NCBI RefSeq assembly: GCF_010906925.1
Contig: NZ_VTVE01000004.1
Coordinates: 124,001 to 188,000 of the forward strand
Length of the DNA stretch: 64,000 nucleotides
DNA from: Pseudobutyrivibrio xylanivorans
GTDB lineage: Bacteria > Bacillota > Clostridia > Lachnospirales > Lachnospiraceae
Direction of reading: 5' to 3'
Below are positions 9,473-17,110 of this stretch, in pieces (positions within the stretch are counted from its first letter, which is position 1; every line of letters begins with the position of its first letter). A program made the translations under genes and the position numbers. Under the pieces are notes generated by a model. The model saw only the letters and a list, made by a program, of their open reading frames with translations, was not told the origin of the DNA and did not search any database.

Positions 9473-10263
9473 AGGAATAATTCTATCATACTAATCCCAC
9501 CAGGCACAGCCCTACCCATTTTTGCTTGGCCAAGCCGGGGGTGTTGCAGTAATGCTAGAGTAAATGCTGGAGTAATGCCACAGATCGCTGACAATGTGGG
9601 ATGACCCACCCTGTATGAAGGGTGAGAACGGGAAACCTACGGGTATTTTTGGAATTTCTAAATTTGCACCGTAGGATTTTGCACTGAAAAATTTCTGGTT
9701 ACGGCGTTTTTGTGATTTTCCTCAAAATCCCCGTAATCCAAGGAATTCAAAGTGTCGCGAGTTACGGGTATAAATAGAAAAATTTAATATGTACCGTAGA
9801 GGTCGAAAAATGGCTACGGTACAAATTCCAAAAGTTGAAAAATACCCGTAGGTTTTCTATTCTGAAAAATTTCAATTTTGCAATCCTACGGTGATAATTT
9901 CAATTTTCGTATAATACCCGTAAATCAAGCCCCATAGAAGCTGAATTGGGCAAGAATAGAGAGTAAACTAGGGCAAGCAAGGAAAAAAATAAGAGAGCAG
10001 GCCACAAAGCACCCTGGAGGACAAGCCATAGAACATCATATATAGCAAATCAGAATGCAGAACATAGTGTAAATCAAAAAGTAAACCAGAGAATGGACCA
10101 TAGAGCAAGCTCATATAGCACCACAGGGGCTAGGTGAGGGGGCAGATAGGAACGGCAATCGGATTGGATTAATGAAGAATGAGATAAGCATAAAATAATC
10201 AAGTGAATAATAGAAATAGAGAAAGGGTATATGCTATGATGAGATAGTAAAAGGAGATGGAAA
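9473..10263. other. 790-bp gene-free region between divergent genes
   Basis: No supported coding region on either strand. Three parts can be seen. 9473-9635 has GC-richer sequence with short repeats (GTAATGC at 9550-9590, the palindrome GCTTGGCCAAGC near 9513-9524, and CACCC/GGGTG flanking 9608-9625). 9636-9923 is the phased YTACGG array described separately. 9924-10200 is poor in T on the plus strand, with loosely repeated CCATAGA (about 9932, 10026, 10103) and ATAGCA words. The far right carries the promoter and the AAAGGAGATGG ribosome site of the flavodoxin-like gene. Confidence 0.7.
9636..9923. repeat. helically phased array of ten alternating TACGG/CCGTA sites
   Basis: TACGG or its complement CCGTA starts at 9638(+), 9669(-), 9700(+), 9731(-), 9763(+), 9794(-), 9815(+), 9846(-), 9887(+) and 9918(-). 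Orientation alternates without exception. Successive distances are 31, 31, 31, 32, 31, 21, 31, 41 and 31 bp: three turns of B-DNA, except one gap of two turns and one of four. Oriented alike, the sites read roughly YTACGG(G/T)(T/A/G)A followed by A/T bases. Spacers hold repeated GAAAAAT tracts (9686, 9777, 9805, 9837, 9864). Sites 6 and 7 extend to a 9-bp inverted repeat GTACCGTAG/CTACGGTAC. The geometry fits a protein array bound to one face of DNA better than RNA hairpins, but both are possible. Confidence 0.85.
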
Positions 10264-10953
10264 ATGAAAACAGTTATTATTCACGGGCAGTCCCATAAAG
10301 GGTCTACTTACCACGTTGCAAGGAAGCTTGCAGAAGAAGTTGGAGGGGAAATTAAGGAGTTTTTCCTGCCAAGGGATTTTGGCGAATTTTGTATTGGTTG
10401 TACAAAGTGTTTTATGGAGGGAGAGGATAAGTGTCCTCATTATGAGAAATTGGAGCCCATTACAAGGGCTATAGATGAGGCTGACTTAATAGTGCTAGAA
10501 AGTCCTGTTTATGTATATCATGCAACAGGAGCAATGAAGGCCTTTCTAGATCATTATGCATATAGATGGATGATTCATCGACCACATGAGGCTATGTTTA
10601 AAAAGCAGGGTGTGTGTATTGCAACTGCAGCAGGAGCAGGCATAAAGTCTACAATTATGGATATGAAGCACAGTCTGTTTTTCTGGGGAGTTGCAAGAAG
10701 ATATGGCCTTGGCTTTGCAGTGGCAGCCGTTAGCTGGGATCAGATTGCGCCAAGAAAGAAGGCTGTTATTGATAAAAAGATTGCTAAGCTTGCAGCAAAG
10801 ATAAAGAGAAGAAATGGCAAGATTAAGCCGACCTTTAGGACTAGGTTCCTATTTTGGGGGATGCATTTGGTACAGCGCAAAGGTTTTTTCCCTAGAGATA
10901 AACAATATTGGGATGAAAAAGGATGGACTGAAAACAAGCGTCCATGGAAATAA
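10264..10953 (+). CDS. flavodoxin-like NAD(P)H-dependent FMN oxidoreductase family protein
   Basis: 229 residues. The N-terminus MKTVIIHGQSHKGSTYHVAR is the FMN-phosphate loop of the flavodoxin-like fold, followed by FCIGCTKCFMEGEDKCPHYE, a cysteine cluster seen in iron-sulfur flavoproteins and related oxidoreductases, and by DLIVLESPVYVYHATGAMKA, the usual second FMN-binding loop. The C-terminal ~70 residues are very basic (RKKAVIDKKIAKLAAKIKRR), perhaps for membrane or nucleic-acid contact. Start ATG 10264 follows AAAGGAGATGGAAA. Stand-alone gene; electron donor and acceptor unknown. Confidence 0.85.
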   Translation: MKTVIIHGQSHKGSTYHVARKLAEEVGGEIKEFFLPRDFGEFCIGCTKCFMEGEDKCPHYEKLEPITRAIDEADLIVLESPVYVYHATGAMKAFLDHYAYRWMIHRPHEAMFKKQGVCIATAAGAGIKSTIMDMKHSLFFWGVARRYGLGFAVAAVSWDQIAPRKKAVIDKKIAKLAAKIKRRNGKIKPTFRTRFLFWGMHLVQRKGFFPRDKQYWDEKGWTENKRPWK

Positions 10954-10961
10954 AGAAATTT

Positions 10962-11030
10962 AAAAGCACCTAATCTTATGAGGCTCCTAAACCAGGAGTT
11001 TAGGACCTCAAAAGATGGTGCTTTTGTTTT
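10962..11030. terminator. long bidirectional hairpin terminator
   Basis: AAAAGCACC at 10962-10970 pairs with GGTGCTTTT at 11017-11025. Inner stems continue (ATCTT/AAGAT, TGAGG/CCTCA, CCTAAA/TTTAGG), giving a rod of about 30 interrupted base pairs, with T-rich ends on both strands. It lies between the convergent flavodoxin-like gene and mgsA. Confidence 0.88.
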
Positions 11031-11496
11031 ACAGTGTATTAGCTCTCTGCTCAATATTCTTCTGAAAGTTAATGACATCGTGGTTATAACTTTTATTCAT
11101 GAAATCAGATTTGATTATGAAATCTGCAGATGCTTTGTTTACAGCGATTGGAATATCATATACCTGAGCAATTCTAATAAGCGCCTTAACATCTGGATCA
11201 TGAGGCTGAGCTGTAAGTGGGTCAGAAAAGAATATAATCAAATCAATTCTGCCTTCTACGATTTTGGCACCAATCTGCTGGTCGCCACCTAGTGGACCTG
11301 AGTTGTAACCCTTTACAGTAAGTCCGGTCTTGTCCGAAATCATACGGGCGGTGGTACCAGTTCCGCATAGATTATGATTCTTCAAAATTGCCTTGTTATC
11401 CTCGCACCATTGAATTAGAACTGGCTTTTTGCCATCGTGGGCGATGAGTGCGATATTCTTTTGTTCCCCAATAGTTAGTGTTACTTTTTCTTCCAT
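11029..11496 (-). CDS. mgsA: methylglyoxal synthase
   Basis: 155 residues; converts dihydroxyacetone phosphate to methylglyoxal and phosphate, a bypass that relieves phosphate limitation and sugar-phosphate overload. The family pattern is complete: IALIAHDGKKPVLIQW, LCGTGTTARMISDKTGL, YNSGPLGGDQQIGA with the catalytic Asp and phosphate-binding loop, then FFSDPLTAQPHDPDVKALIR and IPIAVNKASADF. The start follows GGAGGAGATATACT. It is the last gene of a leftward cluster of small phosphatases; linkage to them may be only transcriptional. Confidence 0.96.
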   Translation of the reverse strand: MEEKVTLTIGEQKNIALIAHDGKKPVLIQWCEDNKAILKNHNLCGTGTTARMISDKTGLTVKGYNSGPLGGDQQIGAKIVEGRIDLIIFFSDPLTAQPHDPDVKALIRIAQVYDIPIAVNKASADFIIKSDFMNKSYNHDVINFQKNIEQRANTL

Positions 11497-11546
11497 AGTA
11501 TATCTCCTCCGTTAAGTAATATTATATATGATTTACCCCATAAATA

Positions 11547-12329
11547 TTAGTGTCGCTGGTCGTGATTTTCGAATCGTTCGCAGAATCTAGCGGAGAATGA
11601 TGGCTCCTCGCCACCTACTGCCAAGTGGCTTACATCGCCTGCTTTAAGTGTTCTAAATACTGCAATACCCTTTTGTCTCTCCTCAGTGACTACTTCAGTT
11701 ACAGAAGTAGGTGCGAGGGCTGTAAATTGCATTGGAACAAATGGTGCTACATTCCAAAGTCGAGAAAGTAAGACGCATGTGAGTCCATAGTGGCAGAAAA
11801 ATGCGATAGTCTTTTCATTGTTCTGCTCTACTTTATATGTGATGCCATCTCTAACGTAGCCATTTCTTGCAAGTAATGCATCAAATTCTTTTATAACATT
11901 GTCGTAAAGTGGTAAAACATCGCTGCCCTCAAGAAGAGGAGAAGTTCTCCAAGCTTCTTTATCAAAGAGCTCTGGGTGGTCATTGAAAAATGATGGTAAT
12001 ATATCCCACATTATACGTGTCTTGTATTTGTCAGATTCTTCGTCATAAATAAGGGCTGTTTCGTAAGCCTTTTTAACAGTATCAGATACATTTGGGTCAA
12101 CCTGACCTGGAAATTCTCTAAGCCAATCAAGAGTAGTAGCTGTCATTCCAAGGGCATCAAGTGAATACTTGGCAGTGTCTCTAGCGCGACCTAGAGGAGA
12201 AACAAAAGCCTCGTCAATGTGATAGTTCTTGATGTACTGAGAGAGAAGCTTTGCTTCAATGTGGCCCTTTTCTGTAAGAGTGTCGTTTTCGTAGTCGGGG
12301 TCACCGTGTCTGATAAATAATAATCTCAT
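11547..12329 (-). CDS. histidine phosphatase superfamily protein (phosphoglycerate mutase-like)
   Basis: 260 residues. MRLLFIRHGDPDYENDTLTE carries the RHG phospho-acceptor motif, EAFVSPLGRARDTAKYSLDA the second conserved arginine block, and AFFCHYGLTCVLLSRL the second catalytic histidine. The pattern is that of small broad-specificity phosphatases of the CobC/GpmB/PhoE group; the substrate cannot be read from the sequence. It sits 50 nt upstream of mgsA and 39 nt downstream of the PHP phosphatase. Confidence 0.88.
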   Translation of the reverse strand: MRLLFIRHGDPDYENDTLTEKGHIEAKLLSQYIKNYHIDEAFVSPLGRARDTAKYSLDALGMTATTLDWLREFPGQVDPNVSDTVKKAYETALIYDEESDKYKTRIMWDILPSFFNDHPELFDKEAWRTSPLLEGSDVLPLYDNVIKEFDALLARNGYVRDGITYKVEQNNEKTIAFFCHYGLTCVLLSRLWNVAPFVPMQFTALAPTSVTEVVTEERQKGIAVFRTLKAGDVSHLAVGGEEPSFSARFCERFENHDQRH

Positions 12330-12368
12330 AAATAAATCTCTAATCTTTCTATATTTCTTTGGTGATAA

Positions 12369-13142
12369 CTATTTGATAGGTCTTAGCTTACAAATATTGT
12401 CACCGATTTTAATATGGTGTGTTGCAAGGAATTCCATGAATTCAGGAAGACTCTCAGGCTGAATTACTTTGTCTGGTGAGTGAGCATCACAACCAAGGAT
12501 AAAGTCTGCACCCATTTCAGATGCCAAACTAAAGAATGGATCACAAGGATAATTTCTGTTGTCCTGAAATCCCAGCATATTCACTTCAAGTGGGATATGC
12601 AAATTGATTGATGCTTCAACAATGCGTGACATGTGCTTTTTAAATACATCGTCATCACCATAGAAGTTAATTAAATCTGGGTGGGCAAGGTAAGAAAAAA
12701 GTCCTGTCTCCATGCCCTCGATTGTATAATCAACATAATCGATAAGGTTCTTCTCGTCGTATGTAAGTGCACCTGAGTAGAATCCTTCTATTTCATCGGG
12801 AATAAAATGTTGACCTTGGATAATATAGTCTACAGGATAATTTCTAAGCTCATTAATCAGCTTGTCAAAATACTTTCTGGTGTACTCTACCTCAAATCCG
12901 ATGAGAATTTGTAAATCGTCTTTGTATTCTTCTCGTAAAGAAAGAAGAGTGGTTACGTAGTTATCAAGCTCGTCCATGCCCATTCGTATATTGGAAGTAT
13001 AGTCGCTAGGATAGGGCTGTGGTGTATGGTCTGAAAAACCAAGAACCTTAAATCCATTATTAATGGCGTTTTCAATGTAGCTGCGTTCGTCACCTACTGC
13101 ATGCATGCAGCGAGGGGTATGTGTGTGATAATTTGCTAACAT
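12369..13142 (-). CDS. PHP-domain phosphatase (histidinol-phosphatase HisJ-like)
   Basis: 257 residues. MLANYHTHTPRCMHAVGDER gives the first metal motif (HxH), VLGFSDHTPQPYP the second, GFEVEY and IQGQHFIP the middle ligands, FSYLAHPDLINFY and FILGCDAHSPDKV the last. This is the trinuclear-metal PHP fold of HisK/HisJ-type histidinol-phosphate phosphatases. No other histidine biosynthesis gene is nearby, so it may equally be a general phosphoesterase. Confidence 0.85.
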   Translation of the reverse strand: MLANYHTHTPRCMHAVGDERSYIENAINNGFKVLGFSDHTPQPYPSDYTSNIRMGMDELDNYVTTLLSLREEYKDDLQILIGFEVEYTRKYFDKLINELRNYPVDYIIQGQHFIPDEIEGFYSGALTYDEKNLIDYVDYTIEGMETGLFSYLAHPDLINFYGDDDVFKKHMSRIVEASINLHIPLEVNMLGFQDNRNYPCDPFFSLASEMGADFILGCDAHSPDKVIQPESLPEFMEFLATHHIKIGDNICKLRPIK

Positions 13143-13226
13143 GTTATGTCTCCTAAAGTCCGATTATTAGAGTCAGTGTACAATAATGATATTACTTCAG
13201 GGAGTAGAATAAGCGTCCCGTTACAA

Positions 13227-13832
13227 CTATTTTTCAAGCAATGCCTCAAGACCTGCAAGGGCGATATCGTGATTGTGGTCAACCACCTGTACGGCGTGAA
13301 GTCCACATTCTCTAGCGGCCTCACAGTTTTCTAATTTGTCATCTAAGAAAACGCATTCACTTGGGGTAAGATTATATTTCTTGATAATCTCCTGGTAGAT
13401 AGCGTGGTCTGGCTTGATGAGCTTTACCTTGTAGGAGAATACTCCTCCATCCATGAGTGGGAGAAAATCAAGCTGCTTTTCGGCACAGTCTCTCACATGC
13501 TGTGACCAGTTTGAAAGATAAAGAAGCTGATAGCCTCTTGCCTTTAACTCTTTGAGCCAGTCCTTGGTGAAATCAAACTGCCACAAAGCCTCTCCAACAT
13601 GTTCCCAGAAATATTCAATTTCTTTTCTAAGTTCTGGGGCATCTTTTGAAAAGAGATCAATGAGCTCTTTGTCAGACAAAACACCTCTATCCACCTCGGC
13701 CCAGTTCTTAAAGATTTGTTCTTTAAGTCTTTTGGCTAAGTCCTCATCGCCATTAAAAAGCTGGGTCAAAAAATCAAGCCAGTTATAGCCGATTAGAACA
13801 CCGCCAATGTCAAAAATGATAGTTTTAATCAT
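13227..13832 (-). CDS. HAD-superfamily hydrolase
   Basis: 201 residues from the ATG at 13832 (MIKTIIFDIGGVLIGYNWLD), preceded by GAAAGGAATGCT; a longer in-frame extension upstream lacks a ribosome site and family similarity. DIGGV is motif I with the nucleophilic Asp, LLYLSNWS is motif II, the Lys of KLIKPDHAIYQ is motif III and CVFLDDKLENCEAAR is motif IV. The cap is alpha-helical as in YihX/epoxide-hydrolase-like HAD proteins (glucose-1-phosphate phosphatase group). First gene of the leftward cluster HAD-PHP-histidine phosphatase-mgsA. Confidence 0.9.
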   Translation of the reverse strand: MIKTIIFDIGGVLIGYNWLDFLTQLFNGDEDLAKRLKEQIFKNWAEVDRGVLSDKELIDLFSKDAPELRKEIEYFWEHVGEALWQFDFTKDWLKELKARGYQLLYLSNWSQHVRDCAEKQLDFLPLMDGGVFSYKVKLIKPDHAIYQEIIKKYNLTPSECVFLDDKLENCEAARECGLHAVQVVDHNHDIALAGLEALLEK

Positions 13833-13866
13833 AGCATTCCTTTCAAAACCTATATTCAATAAGCCT

Positions 13867-13895
13867 AGTATAAATATAACTTTGATTTTATACAA
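13867..13895 (-). promoter_or_regulatory. promoter of the HAD-mgsA cluster
   Basis: Minus strand reads TTGTAT (plus-strand 90-95 of this line, 13890-13895), a 17-bp spacer, then TATACT (13867-13872). It lies 35 bp upstream of the HAD start codon. Good spacing and hexamers for a housekeeping sigma factor. Confidence 0.65.
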
Positions 13896-13965
13896 TCATA
13901 AGAATTAATAAAAAAGTTCCTGTCAATGATAGGAGACTCATGCATAATCATAATCCAAAAGACAA

Positions 13966-14020
13966 ATTGTCAACTATTAACAATATAATGGTTGACAATA
14001 AGAGGGGCTTCCATTAATAT
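13966..14020 (+). promoter_or_regulatory. BirA-type biotin operator over the bioY promoter
   Basis: ATTGTCAAC at 13966-13974 and GTTGACAAT at 13991-13999 are perfect inverted half-sites 16 bp apart, the form of BirA boxes upstream of biotin genes in Firmicutes. The right half-site contains TTGACA (13992-13997), which with TAATAT (14015-14020) after 17 bp forms a strong promoter. Bound BirA-biotinyl-AMP would therefore block the -35 element and repress bioY when biotin is plentiful. Confidence 0.85.
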
Positions 14021-14055
14021 TTACTTGTTGTAAAAAACAATTTAGGAGACTTACT

Positions 14056-14616
14056 ATGGATAACACAAATATTTCAACTAACTCAAAAAGCTTAATTTCT
14101 ACAAAGAGACTTGTATTATGTGGATTGTTCGCGGCGATACTTTGTATTTCAGCATATCTTAGCATCCCAACTCCACTTCCTATGGCACCTAAGATTACAA
14201 TGATGAATTTTATGATTTTCCTCATTGCACTACTTTTCCCAGTGACAGAGTCTTTTTTGATTGGACTTGTATGGTTTTTACTTGGAATTGTTGGTTTGCC
14301 AGTATTCATCGGTGGAGGCAGTGGAATAGGATATTTGATTGCACCTTATGGAGCATATACTTGGGCATTTCCTATTGTTCTTGTTGTTCTTCCTTTGATT
14401 AGAGGTAAAAAATACAACAGAGTCTGGTATACAATTTGTGGCATCATAGGTGTTCTTATTATTGATTTAATTGGTATGTTTTGGCTTAAATCTAGCTTGG
14501 GATATGATTTGAAGACTGCATTCTTAACAGGATTTATTCCATTCATTCCGTTGGATTTGGTTAAGGCAGTTGTTGTAGCACAGATTATTCCAGCCTTTAA
14601 AAGAATTGTTGAGTAA
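14056..14616 (+). CDS. bioY: biotin transporter BioY (ECF substrate-binding subunit)
   Basis: 186 residues with about six membrane segments. LCGLFAAILCISAYLSIPTP and the glycine-rich GLPVFIGGGSGIGYLIAPYG, then GAYTWAF, are typical of BioY, the membrane S-component that captures biotin and works with a shared EcfT/EcfAA' module. Those energising subunits are not in the window. The start follows TTAGGAGACTTACT. Monocistronic: BirA-type operator in front and an intrinsic terminator behind, implying import rather than synthesis as the main biotin source at this locus. Confidence 0.94.
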   Translation: MDNTNISTNSKSLISTKRLVLCGLFAAILCISAYLSIPTPLPMAPKITMMNFMIFLIALLFPVTESFLIGLVWFLLGIVGLPVFIGGGSGIGYLIAPYGAYTWAFPIVLVVLPLIRGKKYNRVWYTICGIIGVLIIDLIGMFWLKSSLGYDLKTAFLTGFIPFIPLDLVKAVVVAQIIPAFKRIVE

Positions 14617-14628
14617 AATAAATGAATT

Positions 14629-14661
14629 AGCCTGAGCTCATTAATGGGTTCAGGCTTTTTT
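14629..14661 (+). terminator. intrinsic terminator of bioY
   Basis: AGCCTGA (14629-14635) pairs with TCAGGCT (14650-14656), loop partly paired, then six T's. Confidence 0.85.
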
Positions 14662-14708
14662 GTGAGAAAAAATCACTGTTAAGGAAATTCAAGTTTTATA
14701 TAGAAAGA

Positions 14709-14736
14709 ATGACAAATATAAATAAACGAGTATAAT
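14709..14736 (+). promoter_or_regulatory. promoter of the membrane-protein gene at 14758
   Basis: ATGACA (14709-14714), 16-bp spacer, TATAAT (14731-14736). The start codon is only 21 bp past the -10, so the leader would be very short, holding little beyond the GGAGG ribosome site. Confidence 0.6.
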
Positions 14737-14757
14737 ATGACAGCGGAGGTTGTTATT

Positions 14758-15606
14758 ATGAATATGAGTTTTCAAGATTACGTGGCACACTATTTTGAGC
14801 CAAGTGATTTTACTATTTTCTTATTAATTGCATTTGGATTACTAGTAGCTATTTATACTATTTTTTATACTTATTCAAAGGGAAAATACAAAAATCCACA
14901 GAGAGCAAAGGAGGAGTTTTTCTTTCTCTCAGAGAGATTCTATGAATTGATTTTTTCAGGCGGAAGCATAATCGGTTTCATGGCTGTATATTTTTATCTG
15001 GACTTCTTTAATCATTCAGGTGCATTTTTTGAATTCTGGGATAAATACAGTGATTATCTACTGCTTGTGTTTATGATAATCTCGATTGTATTTAATTCAT
15101 TTTTGGACCATGTGTTAATAAGACTTAAGAGAATTCACAGGGATGAAATGGCATCCATTAGACTTATTGGAATGCTTTATATGATTTTGATTTTTGGATA
15201 TATAAAGTTTATCTATGAGGATAACAACTATGATATGTTCATCGCATATTTCTTGACGCTGATGATTGGTCGTTTTGTTTATTTTGATGCCAGCTTCAAG
15301 GATTTCCTTAACTGTGTCAAGCTTGCAGCAGCCAATATACCTATTATGATTATGGGACTTGCCTATCTTGGCATCATGTGTTTCTACGGTTACAGTACAG
15401 GATATTTGCTCAAGCACAATGGTGTTATCACCAATATTTTCTTTGTTCACTTGTTTATAATAGTTGCCATATTCTTCTTGCATTTCATTCCTGAAATTCT
15501 TTTTAAAAACAAGAAGAAGGGCAAGGGCGGAAATAAAAAACATAGAGATGAATATCTGGAAGATGACGATGAAGAGGAAATTGATTTAGAAATATTGGAT
15601 TTATAA
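14758..15606 (+). CDS. seven-segment membrane protein of unknown function
   Basis: 282 residues from the ATG at 14758, chosen for the GCGGAGG ribosome site at 14742-14748; an upstream in-frame ATG at 14737 has none. Seven hydrophobic segments are visible, the first FLLIAFGLLVAIYTIFYTYS and the last FFVHLFIIVAIFFLHFIPEI. The C-terminal ~35 residues are cytoplasmic-looking: a lysine/glycine stretch (KNKKKGKGGNKKHRDEYL) followed by the acidic EDDDEEEIDLEILDL. I do not recognise the family. It is 61 nt upstream of the metal-transport cluster, but a separate promoter lies between them, so a functional link is only possible. Confidence 0.75.
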   Translation: MNMSFQDYVAHYFEPSDFTIFLLIAFGLLVAIYTIFYTYSKGKYKNPQRAKEEFFFLSERFYELIFSGGSIIGFMAVYFYLDFFNHSGAFFEFWDKYSDYLLLVFMIISIVFNSFLDHVLIRLKRIHRDEMASIRLIGMLYMILIFGYIKFIYEDNNYDMFIAYFLTLMIGRFVYFDASFKDFLNCVKLAAANIPIMIMGLAYLGIMCFYGYSTGYLLKHNGVITNIFFVHLFIIVAIFFLHFIPEILFKNKKKGKGGNKKHRDEYLEDDDEEEIDLEILDL

Positions 15607-15624
15607 ATCGATTTATGTTATAAA
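15595..15624 (+). promoter_or_regulatory. candidate promoter with 14-bp palindrome before the metal-transport cluster
   Basis: TTGGAT (15595-15600), an 18-bp spacer and TATAAA (15619-15624). The perfect palindrome ATAAATCGATTTAT (15603-15616) fills the spacer and overlaps the stop codon of the preceding gene. A metal-sensing repressor such as a Fur/Zur or DtxR-family protein could bind there; the sequence is not a clear match to any one consensus I know. Confidence 0.45.
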
Positions 15625-15667
15625 TTTTAATCAGAAATGACAGGCACCTTGTGAGGTTGAAATTAAA

Positions 15668-15976
15668 ATGACAGGAAAAACAACGAGAAATAGAATAATT
15701 TCTCTGGTAGCACTTCTTGCTACTGTTTTTGTTGTGCTTATTTCAAACATGATGATTTCTGAAAATGTTAATCATCATTGCCACGGAGAGGCTGACTGTC
15801 CAATTTGTTCATTGATACTTCAGTGTGAGAAGAACATCAACACTGTTGGCTCAGGTTTGATTATGGTAGCTGTAGCAGCCATGGTATTTTTCGTGGCTGC
15901 TGTTACAGTTTCTAATTATAAATATCAGTCTGTTCAGACTACACTTGTTTCCCAAAAGGTAAGACTAGATTCTTAA
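15668..15976 (+). CDS. small His/Cys-rich membrane protein preceding the metal ABC transporter
   Basis: 102 residues. One N-terminal membrane segment (SLVALLATVFVVLISNMMIS), an outside segment with NVNHHCHGEADCPICSLILQ then C, and a second membrane segment (GLIMVAVAAMVFFVAAVTV). The HHCHG and CPIC clusters offer five or six metal ligands. It is the first gene of the transporter unit, separated from the binding protein by 93 nt containing a stem-loop. Start ATG after GTGAGGTTGAAATTAAA. Family unknown; a metal-sensing or metal-delivery role is inferred from the ligands and neighbours. Confidence 0.75.
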   Translation: MTGKTTRNRIISLVALLATVFVVLISNMMISENVNHHCHGEADCPICSLILQCEKNINTVGSGLIMVAVAAMVFFVAAVTVSNYKYQSVQTTLVSQKVRLDS

Positions 15977-16005
15977 ATTCATGCAATGACCGGCTTATAG
16001 TACAG

Positions 16006-16026
16006 GAGTTTTGCTAAGCAAAACTC
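16006..16026 (+). other. stem-loop between small membrane protein and znuA-like gene
   Basis: GAGTTTTGC and GCAAAACTC form a perfect 9-bp stem with a 3-nt loop, flanked by the direct repeat TAGTACA. No T tract follows. It may set the ratio of the two proteins through RNA stability or partial termination. Confidence 0.55.
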
Positions 16027-16069
16027 TATGTTTTAGTACAAATTTTTGCATGCATGAAAGGATTTAAGG

Positions 16070-17098
16070 ATGAAGAAGAAAAATTTAATATTGGCAGTAC
16101 TTTGCAGTTGTTTAATGCTTGTAGGTTGTGGAGCAAAGGGTGAGGTAACACCAGCTGATGCAGGAGAAGCAACTGAGGCAGCACAGGTTTCAGAGGATGG
16201 AAAGACTATTTCGGTTGTAACTACTATTTTCCCTGAATATGACTGGGTGCGTCAGGTGGTTGGCTCTAATTCGAATGTAGAGATTACTATGCTTCTTGAC
16301 AATGGAGTTGATCTTCACAGCTATCAGCCAACAGCTGAGGATATTATGAAGATTGCTTCATGTGACTTGTTTATTTATGTTGGTGGCGAATCCGATGAGT
16401 GGGTTGAGGATGCACTTGCGGAGTCAACAAATCCTGATATGAAGGTAATCAATCTCTTAGAAACTTTAGGCGACAAGGTCCAGGAGGAAGAAGTCGTAGA
16501 GGGAATGGAAGCTGAGGAAGAAGAGGAAGAAGAAGGCGAAGAAGGTGAAGAGGAAGAAGTAGAATATGACGAGCATGTTTGGCTTTCTCTTAAGAACGCT
16601 GAGATTCTTGTAGATGAAATTGCAAACAATCTTGCGGAGATTGATGCAGATAACGTAGATACATACAAGACAAATGCTGCAAATTATGTAACTGAGCTTA
16701 CAGCTTTAGACGAAAAGTATGCGACTGCAGTTAGCGAAGGAAACGCAGACACAATTCTATTTGGTGACAGATTCCCATTTAGATATCTTGTAGACGACTA
16801 TGGATTGAATTACTATGCAGCATTTGTAGGCTGTTCAGCCGAGACTGAGGCAAGCTTTGAGACAATCAATTTCCTTTCAGAAAAAGTTGATGAGCTTGGC
16901 TTAAAGACAGTGCTTACTATTGAGAATTCAGATCAAAAAATAGCTGAGACTATTATTTCTAATACAAAAAATAAGGATGCTCAGATTTTGGCAATGGATT
17001 CTATGCAAACTACAACAAGTGAAGATGTTGCAAATGGTGTTACATATCTTGGTGTAATGGAAGAAAACTTAAAGGTTCTTACAGAAGCTTTGAAGTAA
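16070..17098 (+). CDS. metal ABC transporter substrate-binding lipoprotein (ZnuA/AdcA family) with poly-Glu loop
   Basis: 342 residues. Lipobox Cys20 (LMLVGC). Family landmarks: TTIFPEYDWVRQVVG, DLHSYQPTAEDI with metal ligand His83, YDEHVWLSL with His168, and ENSDQKIAETI with acidic ligand Glu284. Two oddities. Where zinc-specific ZnuA proteins carry a histidine-rich loop, residues 138-166 here are almost all glutamate. At the third ligand position, normally His in a HxAFxYF block, it reads FGDRFPFRYLVDDYGL, with Asp232 instead. Metal preference may therefore be zinc, manganese or other. The ATPase and permease follow at once, in the order A-C-B. Confidence 0.88.
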   Translation: MKKKNLILAVLCSCLMLVGCGAKGEVTPADAGEATEAAQVSEDGKTISVVTTIFPEYDWVRQVVGSNSNVEITMLLDNGVDLHSYQPTAEDIMKIASCDLFIYVGGESDEWVEDALAESTNPDMKVINLLETLGDKVQEEEVVEGMEAEEEEEEEGEEGEEEEVEYDEHVWLSLKNAEILVDEIANNLAEIDADNVDTYKTNAANYVTELTALDEKYATAVSEGNADTILFGDRFPFRYLVDDYGLNYYAAFVGCSAETEASFETINFLSEKVDELGLKTVLTIENSDQKIAETIISNTKNKDAQILAMDSMQTTTSEDVANGVTYLGVMEENLKVLTEALK

Positions 17099-17110
17099 AA
17101 AGGAGATATT

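Noticed and set aside
9636-9923. CRISPR array
   Set aside because: Repeats are only 5-7 bp and alternate in orientation; there are no identical 25-35 bp repeats and no cas genes.
10978-11292. Plus-strand open frame over terminator and mgsA
   Set aside because: Starts in the terminator hairpin and runs antisense through mgsA; no ribosome site.
16375-16668. Poly-Ser open frame antisense to the znuA-like gene
   Set aside because: It is simply the reverse of the poly-Glu coding stretch and has no ribosome site.
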